The notes under the pieces: model-generated | What the model saw: only the letters and a program-made list of their open reading frames with translations | Databases searched by the model: none | What the model was told of the DNA's origin: nothing | In this document: one piece after another, positions 11,701 to 20,788 of the stretch | How positions within the stretch are numbered: position 1 is the stretch's first letter | Layout of the letters: every line of letters starts with the position of its first letter | DNA from: Ectocarpus siliculosus | Taxonomy: Eukaryota > Sar > Phaeophyceae > Ectocarpales > Ectocarpaceae | Length of the DNA: 42,712 bases | Direction of reading: 5' to 3' | Assembly (NCBI GenBank): GCA_000310025.1 | Contig: FN649752.1 | Span: 1,517,751-1,560,462, forward strand | Program-made: the position numbers and the translations under genes

Positions 11701-14700
11701 TGAAGAAAAAAAAAAAGCTAGAACCCTGTGGTTGTAATTCTCGAACGAATTGTCTTTTGTGATATTTACATCTCTAAAATAAACCACATAAAAACATTCT
11801 TCCTCTCCGAAATGGGTTCTCACGTCCGGCGTACTCCCTCTCGTACAATCTTTTTCCCAACGCGTTCGTAGATCTTACCCGACAAAGAAAAAATCCCTTC
11901 ACCGCAAGCACACAAAAAGCATACTCCACTCACCACGCTGCCGATGTCCACGCCACGAAGGTCCACCGGTTCCTTCCAGGCGATGCTGCCGTAGCCCTGC
12001 CGGGTCACCACGAACCCCGAGACCGCCGTCAGCGCGTCCTTCGTCATCTTCGCGAGCTCCGCCATCGACGGCTCCGTCTTGTACTCCTCGAGATCCAGCG
12101 TGGGAGCCAAGTCATTGCCGCCGCCGCCGCCCCCGACTCCTTCACCTTGGAAGAGCCGGCCGTTTCCGGTGGCGGGGGAAGCGTCTAGCAGGCTCTCGTC
12201 GCCCCCGCCCCCCGCCGCCGCCCGCACGTCGGTACCGATGCCGCCGGTGCTGGGCGGCGGCGACACCACGCCGCCGCCGCCGCCCCGCCCCCCGCGGGCG
12301 TCGTGGCGGGCGCTGCCATCAGGGGAGGTGGCGGAGAAGTCCACCCTGTTCGGGCCACCGCCGTTCATCTCGGAGGAGGTGGCGGGTACGGCAGTGGCCG
12401 GTTCGCCCTTGGACTCTTCCACACCAGACCCGTTGGCAGCGCCGCCAACAACATCCGGCTGAGAAGAAGAAGTGCCCCTGTCCTCCGCGGGAGGGGCAGC
12501 AATAGCCGCGGTGGCGGGGCTGCTCCGGACGAGCGGCCTCGACGACGAGAAGCGCTCGCGCCTCTCCTCCGTTTCGGTGGGGATGTTGAGCCGCTTCACG
12601 CCGCCGCTCAGATACGCGTCCGGGCTCAGGATGCCTGACTTGGGGCCCGGCGTGAGCGCCCCCTCCGAGAGCAGCCGGGCGGTGGACGAGACGGCCGCGC
12701 CGCCGCCGCCGCCGCCCTTGCCGTCCTTCTTCCCCGAAGCGGTGACGCCTCCGCCGCCGAAGCCGCGGGGCTGGATGTAAGCGTTGGAGCGCGGGGTGCG
12801 GCGGTAAGCGAAGCCGAGGGACGGCGACGCCTGCCCGGCGCCGCCACCGCCTTGGCTGCCGCCGGAGGAGCCAGCGTGGTGGTGGCGCTCGAAACTGATG
12901 GCCAGCTGTTGGCTGCTGTTCTGCACGCCCTTGATCTGCAAGATAAGGGGAGGGAGGAAGAAAGAGATTGTGTGCGCGCGTGTGTTTGTGTTCGCAAGTA
13001 GGTGCTCCCTGAGGAAAAAGAGCAAGAGAGCGGACGGGATAGTAGGGGATAACGTTGACGTTCCTGCGCCACGGGTGTTTCTCGTACACCCGTGGACAGA
13101 AGGTTCACCCCGCGAAGGGATACTTGCCGTGGGGACGACGGCGCTGTGATTCCTAAACGTAAAATTCCGAGCCGTTGGTACCAGTCCAATATTACCAGTC
13201 CAATATTGTCAGCATCAAAATTCTCAACAACTGCTGTCCTGTCATGGCAACAGAGCAGCAGCACACGATCCGACGTCACATAGTGGTGGAACACTCACAT
13301 GAGCAGACGCACGACGATAGATCCAAACCATCAAAGAGAGCCGCTCGCTGTTTATGTTCTCCGCCCTCACCATGGCCTTGACATGGGGACGGGCAACCTC
13401 CCCATGACATGGCCTGCCATAGCGAGAGAACAGCGCGCGAGACTGCCATACGTACGCCCACCCCACCCCCAACAAACCATGCTAGAAATGTCGCGCGAAA
13501 GCTCCAACGTCACCACACAACCGACCAGAGAGACACAAGAGCATCCCACCACAAAACGACTACACAAGGCGGTGATTTTTATTGCCGAACGCTCTACCTT
13601 ACCGAGACCTCGCGCAAGCGAGCTGCGTAATAGAAACCGTCGCCGTGCAACCCGCCCTTCCCCCACGCTTACCTTCTGCTCCAAAGCTCCCGACCCGAAC
13701 GCGGGATTGCCAGCAGCGCCGTAGGGGTCCTGATTGTGAAGGGCGACTCGCTGCTGTTGCTGTTGCTGCTGCTGTTGTTGCTGCTGCTGCTGTTGGGTCG
13801 TCGCACCAAACAGCCCGCCGGTCGGCGCCGCCGTCCCAAACAGCCCGCCAGAGGCAGGCGCGCCAGACATAGCACCTGGGGCGGGAGCAGCGGCCCCAAA
13901 AGTGGTTCCGAGCCCACCAAACGCGCTGGTGGTAGCAGGCGCAGGTGCCGCGGCGGTTCCAAAGCCGAATGCACCGGGGGCAGGGGCAGCGGCGGTCGAC
14001 CCAAAGAGCCCCCCGGGGGCCGGCGGCGCTCCGAACGCACCGGTAGCAGCGGTCTTCGTGAAGCCCCCGCCAAACGAGAACCCCCCCGCCGCTGCGGGCG
14101 CGGGGGCGGGGGCCGGGGGCTTCGAGAAGCTGAAACCTCCCGCAGCGGGGGTGGTGGCGGCGGGCGTCGATCCGAAAAGGCCTCCTCCCGCCGTCCCGCC
14201 AAACGCCGACTGGGCGGGGGCGGGCGCGCCGAAGGCGGGCTTCACCGCGGGGGCCGGCGCTCCGAAGCCGAACCCGCCCGTCGCCGGAGCCGTGGCGGCG
14301 GGGGTCGCTCCAAAGGCGGTGGCGCCAGTCCCGGCGGTGGCCGGAGCACCGAACGAGAATCCTCCCGCCGCTGCCGGAGCGGGGGCGGGCGCGGCTCCGA
14401 AGAGCCCTGTGAACCCCGTGGCGGCGGGCGCCGGCGCGGCGGAGGCGGGGGCGCCGAAGCTGAACCCGCCGGCCGCAGGGGCGGGGGCTGGAGCGCCGAA
14501 CAGGGTGGCTGGGGCCGCGGCCGGGGCTCCGAACAGGCCGCCCGTGGCACCGGGGGCGGCGGTGGTGGCGCCACCGACGGTCCCGAAGCCTCCCGCGGTC
14601 GGTGCGGCTGCCGGTGTCCCGAACGTGGTTCCGAAGGGCGAGGCGGAAGGAGCCGCCGAGGTAGCGGCCGCTCCGAAGCTAAAGCCTCCGGCGGCGGCAG

Positions 14701-17700
14701 GGGCAGGAGCGGCGGCGACGGACGCCCCGAAGAGGCCGCCGGCGGCAGGGGCAGGAGCGGCCGCTCCGAAGCCGAAGCCTCCGGTGGCAGCAGGAGCGGC
14801 GGCGGCAGACGCACCGAAGGTGGTCCCAAAGAGGCCGGTGCTTGGGGCGGCGCCGGCGGCGGTGGCGCCGGCTGTCACGGCCGAGCTGTTCTTGCGGTTG
14901 AGGAGGTAGTCCTCGACTCGCAACTCCTCGTGGCTCTTGCCGTCGTACTCCTGTGGAAGATGCATGCGGGCGACGGGTGGGCGGACAACAAAGTCAAGGT
15001 TTGGCGAAGGCACCGCGGAGGCCGGAGACGGCTGGGCGTGCATACTCCTACACAGCTGGCGGACGGCATCTAGAACACAAGCGGATAGGAGTCCGCTTTG
15101 GGCATAACGACAGACAGGCCAAGCTCGGTAAAAAAAAAAAAGGCAGTCTATTGAGGAGGCGTGTTCACCCTTTTCTGCTGCTTCATCTATTTAGTGGCAC
15201 ACCTACTGCTATACCTCTCTACCCGGCCAAAGGATGGCACATTTCGGCCATACACTGCTGCAAAACAGGCGGAACTCGAACCAGCTAGACAGATACAGTT
15301 TCACTTGCCCGCAGGTGTCGACTAATCTGTACGCAGGGGAACCCAAACGCGTGCACGCGGTGTGCCCCACTGCTGTTGCTGAGTTACTTGGGTAAAGTTT
15401 ATCTGATGCGACTTATCTTCTCGCGATAAAAATAAAATTCAGCACGCACCGCAGAAGTGGGGCACGAAAACAAATACAAAAAGAAAAATGCTCTGGTGTT
15501 TGCCCCCTCCTGTGTGACCCTGGATGGTTGTAGTTGTACGAAAAAATACACTGCGAAGTCTAGTACTCTACACGTCTCACCACGAAAAATCCACGAAAAA
15601 TGGGGGGACTGATGCCATAGTAAATAGAACGAAAACACACGCACAAACCGACGGCATCGCCCCCTTGTTTGGTCGTCCTCGGAGACCTCAACGCTTGCCC
15701 ATGGGCGCGAAATGGTCGACAGGCCAGCACAAGCGAGAGGCTTGCTTGACCCGACCTCCAGCACGACCGCCATCTGATCCCGAGACAGACAGTAACGGAG
15801 CGTCTTGCTCGAGTGGCTCACAACAACAACACCGCCCTGTCCCCCAGAATCCCGGGTGAACGTAAGTCACGAGCAGAAAAGCGGACCACAAGACAACTCC
15901 GGTTTGTTGAAACTCAAAAAAGCAAACAGCTAAGGGTGCACACAAAGTCGAACCCCGCGGCGCCTGCCTCTGATGGCGGACGAGTCCTACCTATGTAACA
16001 GTCTCACCTTCATCGCGGAGATCGACTGGAGCATGCCCGGGTTCGCTCCAGCCTTGCCTGTCGGGTCCTCCGCGCGAGTCTCTCGCCACGCGGGGTTACC
16101 CGTCCCCTGCCGCTGCTGCGCGGGCGCGCCGAACTTCGCGGCCCCGGCCCCAAACCCCGTCGGCGCGGGAGCCGCTCCGATGAGCCNNNNNNNNNNNNNN
16201 NNNAACGCGTAGGTGGCGGGGACCGCGGCGCCGAAGGCCGGGGTGGCGGCCGGGGCCGCGGCGGGGGCGCCGAACACGCTGGGCTTTGCCGCACCGAAGG
16301 CGCTCGTGCCGGCCCCGAAGCCGCTGGTAGTGGTGCTTCCGAACGTCTGTGGGAGAGGAGGGAGGGGGGGCGGGGAGGGGTACTCTCATGTTTTGCATGC
16401 CTCGGCGGTTATAGAATACTGACAGGGCAAGGGAGCTCCGTGGGCTACGAAGTATTTGCTTCCTGCAGGGGCGTTCAAGCGGAGCGCTCTTGGATGCCTC
16501 TAGCGTCGTCGCTCAAGTGAGCGGTTGCATTGTCTCCTCGCATGTCGTCGAATACGTGGGCACAGAAACACAGATGTTACTGGGTTCCGATCCGTCGGTT
16601 CAACCCGAAGCGGAATGGCAACAACGGACTGTAGCAACGCGCGTGCTCGGTAGGCAATTTTACATGCGATTGAGATTCCATTCCATTCTCAGTACAATAA
16701 CTCAAATCGACAAAAACAAATACTCCAAGGCACTTGCCTACCGAGCACAAGCCTGCTAAAAAAAAGAATGAAAACGCGGAATCCTACACAGCTACAGGAG
16801 TAGTCTTACCGGCTTGGCGCCGAAAGCGCCGGTTGTGCTGGCGCCGAACGTCGTCGACGCTGCCCCGAAGGCTGGGGTCTGTTGCTGAGCCGTGTTGCTG
16901 CCGAACGGGGTCGCTGAAGCGGAGAGCAGCCGCACCGAGGAACAAGAGAGCGGTTGTAGCGGAGGGTAACGGGCGCGCGTGGAAAGGGGGTCAGTTGTTG
17001 AGGGGATGCGTTGTAAGGATCAATGCGTGGTACACACAGGGATCAAACCGTGGTGTAGAGATAGAGATCAAAATGTCGTGTCAGTAGACGGGGGGGCGCG
17101 ATTGAACGCGGTACCCAAAGCCGCAAGATGGACCTCATATCACGCTCCAGTTGTATACTCTATTTTTCCTTCTGTATGCATATTCTTTTCATCATTGGTG
17201 GTGTACCATCCGGCCATTCGAGTCGTGTCGGGGCCTCTGTTTCACCTGCCGGCGCCCCCGTCCGGTTCAGCAGCAAAGGTGGGGAACACAACATGAATTA
17301 TCTTGTGTTTCATTTGTAGAAAGAAAAAAATCTAACGCAAGAGCATTCTCGGAGGGGATGTGATGGAAGCCTGTTTAGCAAGGGTTGGGTGACCCCTGCT
17401 GGATGCTGGGGTGCTGCGTCTGTGTGTAAGTCCTTGCACAGCAATCACCCATGCCAGCTGGAATAGAAGCCTACAGAGTGGTACAAGTCTCCTGCCGGGT
17501 CAACGCCAACTTGCTCCATCCTGATTTTCGCATGTATTCTTCTCGGCAATTTTTTTCTTGCCCGGCCTTGCCAGAGGTTACAAAACGAAAAATTAAAGAG
17601 AAACAACACGATACACGACTTTTATGTAGGTCGGCGAGGCAAAGAGTCGGTTCGAACTTTCTTGCGATAGCAAGCACGGCAAGCACCGCCGAGGGAAGGC

Positions 17701-18999
17701 GGCGGGGAAAAAAACATCATCCCGCGTAGTCCACCTCGCCTGGTGCATCCAAACATCCAAACGCAACCGAAGGAACTGACCTTCAGGACGGATACGTAGC
17801 GAACCAAAGAAACAACAGCAGTCAAGACATCACGCTTGCATCGTTCCTACCCTTGTCTCTGTATTTTCTAGGCCGGACCTACACATGTTAGGTGTGTGTG
17901 GAGAAGTGATGTGACCGGTGCCAACCAGGCCGTGATTACACCCCTTTGTAGGGGGCTCCCAAGACAAGGCATAGGCCATAAACATACAGTAGTTTGGTGA
18001 ACACGAAGATCACCTACCGAGCAACAGAGAGGGGGACGCGTGCATGCCGTCTACTCTTCTTCCAAATTCAGGACAAATCGGAGGTAAGAAAAAGACGAAA
18101 AGACCACTACTTGCTTCCGTGCCCCACAAACCAACAATCATCAGGACATGACTTTCATATGCCTGGTTCCATGCTGCAAACCGTGATGACATGTGCAGAT
18201 GTGTGCTTGTGCTGTACAGCAGCATGTGTCAAGATACGCCGTGCGAGCGACGACGCTCGGAACGTGCCGCAAAACATGAAAAAAAACAAGTGGAAGCTAA
18301 TTAATATTATGTGCAGAAAAGGGTTGTTTCGTCCTGCCACCCCGTGTACTCTGCATGCTTGCATTCCGTGTGCATGGGGGACAGAAAATATAAAATAAAC
18401 TGACAGCACCAACAGCAGCATATGTGGTTCGGGGTATCCGCCATGGCGGTTGCAAGCACATGGCGCATCTATTTAGTTACATGTCAATGACGCTTTGAAC
18501 TACTGCTGAACATATCTGGTACACCCATACAGCATTAAACGTCGGGATATCTCATCATCTGTCAGAGATGATCAATTTTGGTTGTTCATTTTCCCATGTA
18601 ATTCGTAGTGTAGAGGCCGACAAACACGAACGGAAACAACATGTTTGGTAGGGCGAGAGCAGCACAGCACTACACAACACCGACAGAGCAGCAAGGGTGC
18701 ACATGGCATGGCATGACGCCAGCGTCTACGCGTGTGAACTTCACACCCCCTTCGCCCCACCACTCTGCTGTCGCCTGGTTGTGGTTTGATCGGACTCCCC
18801 CCTGTACGATGATTCAAACCTACAAGAGATACGGACCGTTATTAAAAACAGAGTCAGTCGCAGCGTTGCAAGAGGAACGACGGCCTCTTGAATAGACAAC
18901 AAGCCTGATCGGCAGCAGCAGGTCACACCCGCCAAACTCACATGTCCCGAAGCCCGCGTTAGAGGTGCCGAAGCCCCCTCCTCCCCCTGCACCAAACAT
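5493..18999 (-). CDS. NUP98: Nucleoporin Nup98-Nup96 precursor, ten exons
   Basis: Exons on the minus strand: 18999-18942, 16913-16810, 16346-16008, 14950-13673, 12935-11934, 11572-11380, 10014-9790, 9537-9377, 8745-6479, 6027-5493. All introns are GT-AG and every junction keeps frame, giving about 2053 residues (the human precursor is about 1800). Order: FG-rich start (MFGAGGGGGFG), GLEBS end motif EYDGKSHEELRVEDY, GLFG/FSFG repeats, Lys-rich linker (GGVKRLNIPTE), autoproteolytic domain (QGYGSIAW, GEGLNKPTRVTL, GEWVFETFHWS), then the Nup96 alpha-solenoid (FRASWGPDGKL, DYRHSWHL, GLWEWAVYV). In other eukaryotes the precursor cuts itself into Nup98, a mobile FG nucleoporin that binds RAE1 and forms the pore barrier, and Nup96, a scaffold subunit of the Y complex. 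The cleavage triad here is His-Trp-Ser (residues about 1011-1013) rather than His-Phe-Ser. A 17-N gap lies in exon 3 and preserves frame. Intron 1 is about 2 kb and could hide a small exon. Confidence 0.95.
9184..9256 (-). repeat. tRNA-like element with pol III A and B boxes (pseudo-tRNA or SINE head)
   Basis: Read on the minus strand there is an A-box match (TGGTCTAGGTGG, 9245-9234) and, about 33 bases on, a perfect B box (GGTTCGAATCC, 9201-9191). The loop TTCTAGA between them lies where an anticodon loop would be. The acceptor halves do not pair (GCCCCGG against CGTAAGC) and the T stem has only about three pairs, so this is not a functional tRNA. It lies in Nup98-96 intron 8, in the same direction as the gene. 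A tRNA-derived SINE is the best reading. Confidence 0.4.
9950..9958 (-). other. NUP98: Nup98 autoproteolysis site, His-Trp-Ser variant
   Basis: Codons CAC TGG TCG in exon 7 encode His-Trp-Ser after GEWVFETF and before RYAMS and eight Asp codons. The alignment with the family is unambiguous: a Trp-Val-Phe strand, His, an aromatic residue, Ser, Lys/Arg-Tyr, then an acidic run. The nucleophile Ser and the His are kept, but the P1 residue, normally Phe, is Trp. Cleavage would be between Trp and Ser. Confidence 0.9.
10115..10290 (+). repeat. Dispersed repeat family 1, copy A
   Basis: About 175 bases that align, in opposite orientation, with 21558-21740. Shared blocks include CGTGCATGCCGTAGTCGTT, CCTCGCATCCCTACAAA, CACCGGACCAGG, CCAAGCGCGAA and GCCGTGAGGTATT. 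Identity looks like 75-80% with small indels. It lies in Nup98-96 intron 6, directly after a long G run. No coding capacity or terminal inverted repeat was seen, so the element class is unknown. Confidence 0.7.
10581..10786. repeat. Three-copy degenerate tandem repeat of about 65-70 bp with G/T runs
   Basis: Three consecutive units start with (C)TTGTTTTACAACGTCGT or a decayed form, continue CCAAG(G/C)GA(G/C)GAAAACCCAA, and end in growing G runs. Starts are near 10581, 10645 and 10713. The third unit has the longest G and T homopolymers. It lies inside Nup98-96 intron 6. The homopolymer lengths may not be reliable. Confidence 0.75.
11056..11262 (+). repeat. Dispersed repeat family 2, copy A (two sub-repeats)
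   Basis: It contains two sub-units about 84 bases apart, each carrying GCATCGACCGCG then C(T)AACCGGC(A/T)GACCAAT or a close variant (11062-11095 and 11143-11176). It then continues with AAATTAACACGAACAC and CCGACAGGGG. The same order of blocks is found on the opposite strand at 23612-23835. It lies in Nup98-96 intron 6, making that 1365-bp intron largely repeat-derived. Confidence 0.65.
13673..16346 (-). other. NUP98: Nup98 FG-repeat and GLEBS region (exons 3 and 4)
   Basis: Exon 3 (16346-16008) encodes FG repeats and leads into the RAE1-binding GLEBS segment, which ends across intron 3 as ...SAMK then EYDGKSHEELRVEDY. Exon 4 (14950-13673, 426 codons) has about eight GLFG and four FSFG motifs in Ala/Pro-rich spacers, then a run of about 15 Gln (13745-13796) and DPYGAAGNPAFG. 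FG repeats on both sides of GLEBS are the arrangement of Nup98 rather than of other FG nucleoporins. The spacers are unusually Ala/Pro-rich for Nup98, in line with the GC-rich exons. Confidence 0.92.
16187..16203. other. 17-base assembly gap (N) inside Nup98 exon 3
   Basis: Seventeen Ns interrupt the coding exon 16346-16008. Counting from the acceptor, the downstream frame is kept if the gap is exactly 17 bases, so the size may be real rather than arbitrary. About six residues of an FG spacer are unknown. Confidence 0.99.
16914..18941. other. Nup98-96 intron 1 (2 kb)
   Basis: This is the longest intron of the gene, between ACAT|GTGAGT and CTTCAG|CG. I see no additional FG-coding exon, no repeat above background and no RNA gene. 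The junction gives an uninterrupted FG sequence (GFGTS then TPFGS), so no exon need be missing. Confidence 0.6.
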
Positions 19000-20788
19000 T
19001 GTGTGCCGGCGGCAAACGCCAAGCAGTCTTCTTCCCGTCTACCTCGAGTCTTCTTTCTAATAGCTTCGACACCCCGTCTCTCTCTCTCTCTCTTAGTGAT
19101 ATCTAGCTGGGCTTTCAACCTCCGCTTCCTTGCCTCTCGCGCCCCTGCTCCTTGGGTAACGGCGAACGTTTTGCGCGCCCGTCAGATTATCACGAGAGGG
19201 GGCACACTGGAAGATGAGAGGTTTTGATGAGGTGTGAAGTGGCAGGGGGGGGGGGGAAGAAAAAAGGTACCGTTTGAGGGGCGGCGGAACGGTTCGGGAA
19301 AATTCTGAGAACCAGTTCTGGTTCTGCCACCAAAAAAGTCTGGTTGTCTGGTTGTCTGGTTGGTCGTTGGTGCTTCGGAGCTTGACAGCAAGTGCATCTT
19401 CGCTCCTTTGCAGTATCTCCGGCCGGTGTTCTCGTACTTAAACATGTCTTTGTGTTTTGTTTCGGCCACGAGCGACCGCGCAAAATGTTTGAGATTTGAA
19501 TTTTTACCCTTCACTCACCCGATCAACGGAGTGGTGATCATGTCGGATCATGTTCCTTGTTAGCGGCTGCTTCACACTGTAAAATCGTTGTGACCTCTCT
19601 CTAACGCCCCTTCTCCTCTAGCCTATTCTTCAAGAAGACAAGGAACAAAATTTCCTCGGTCATTGGACTAGAGTTGAGCTAAAGGTCCAACCATTCCTCA
19701 TGGTCGCACAGGTGACGTTGCTGTGTCTCAGAGGTTTCGATGTTACGAACAGGGGCTGCTTTTCTCTCCGAGGGCTGTTGTAACTCCGTCCCGTAGGTAG
19801 GCTGGGCGCATTTTCCTCATTGGCTGTTTCACGAACGCGAGTGTATGGTTCCTCTTGATGGAGACCCGGCACGAGAAAACCAGCTTGTGCCGGTACAGTG
19901 CTCGACGGATATCATCTGTTCATCGATCACATTACGAAGGACCTCCCCGCTTCTGATCCCTAGTCTAAGCCTTTCTAACAAAGGATACACGCACGGGTTC
20001 GAATCCCGGCTGGTCACTTTTACTAGCACCATTAGTTCTTTTTCCGGCAGCGCCTGGCGAGGGGTCCGTCCCCGGAGATCCCTACTTCTAAATCTCAGTG
20101 ACCAGCCGGGTGGCTACGAGCCGAGAGTAGACTATATCTTTTGCTGACTGAGTAGTCTAATGGGTAAGCCTTTGTAACACCCTACGACAGCCAGTGCCAC
20201 GGGAGACTAGTGAAACGGAAAGGAATGGAAAGCATACCTGGTTTCAAGCAACACAAACGATTGGGATTCGGCGATAACCACCACCAAAAAAAAAAAAACA
20301 TCCATCCCCCTCGGACCTAAAGCCAAACTATTGTAAGAATCGGACTACATGATCTCAAGACCCCACATGGCAACGCGGCACACCGTTGCAAATCATTCGC
20401 CCGTACGAGAGAGAATCGAGACGGCTTCCCCGGCCAAGCTTGGTAAGTTATCGGGAAATTACTTGCTGTGCAACCCGAAGCCGGCGATCGCCTCCCCGGC
20501 TACTGTAGACGAACATGACAACAGAATCTCGCACCCAAACCAGGTGACGCGCTGCGCAGCAGTGGCGTGCGGCATCAGCAGCAACAACGACGGCGGGCGG
20601 GGGGGGCGGGGGTGCTCCGGAGAAAAGAGAAAAGGACAGCCGGCAACTGAAAGCAACTAGCTATCTACAGCTTTCAGCAATCCACGTAATAACGGGTTTC
20701 CAGGGCCAGAAGAGTGCCGTGCACAACGGGGGTCCGATGGCAAGCAGCAGCGAATAGGTGTGACAGGGCGGCCGCCGCGCCTGACTAG
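19000..20788. other. Intergenic region upstream of Nup98-96
   Basis: It holds the presumed Nup98-96 promoter, with a CT-rich stretch (19078-19095) and no clear TATA box. It also holds a TCTGGTTG short tandem (19335-19360), the tRNA-like pair at 19950-20180, and an A run at 20288-20300. Gene 3 ends at 20789 on the same strand. No reading frame here resembles an exon. Confidence 0.6.
19950..20180 (+). repeat. Two diverged tRNA-like units and a 13-bp inverted repeat
   Basis: The first unit has TAGTCTAAGCCTTTCTAACA (19961-19980) followed by a perfect B box GGTTCGAATCC (19996-20006). The second has TAGTCTAATGGGTAAGCCTTT GTAACA (about 20152-20178), clearly related to the first but with a fuller D-arm-like loop. 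Between them CCCGGCTGGTCAC (20005-20017) is perfectly inverted as GTGACCAGCCGGG (20098-20110). Neither unit folds as a complete tRNA. These look like decayed tRNA-derived elements. Confidence 0.4.

Larger units (their letters stand above)
9790..12200 (-). other. NUP98: Nup98 autoproteolytic domain (coding parts in exons 5, 6 and 7)
   Basis: The domain is spread over the end of exon 5 (to 11934), exon 6 (11572-11380) and the start of exon 7 (from 10014). Visible family motifs in order are PSMAELAKM, VTRQGYGSIAW with the invariant G-Y-G-S-I, VDLRGVDIGSVV, VSVYDE, GEGLNKPTRVTLYNIFP and GEWVFETFHWS. In known Nup98 proteins this beta-sandwich both cleaves the precursor and docks Nup98 on the pore. 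All core motifs are intact apart from the Phe-to-Trp change at the scissile bond. Just after the site come eight Asp, then a Lys/Ala-rich linker. Confidence 0.9.

Noticed and set aside
13736-15073. 445-codon plus-strand frame, Gly/Arg/Ser-rich
   Set aside because: It is the antisense shadow of the Nup98 FG exon; GC-rich repeats lack stops on both strands. The minus frame has family motifs and matching splice sites.
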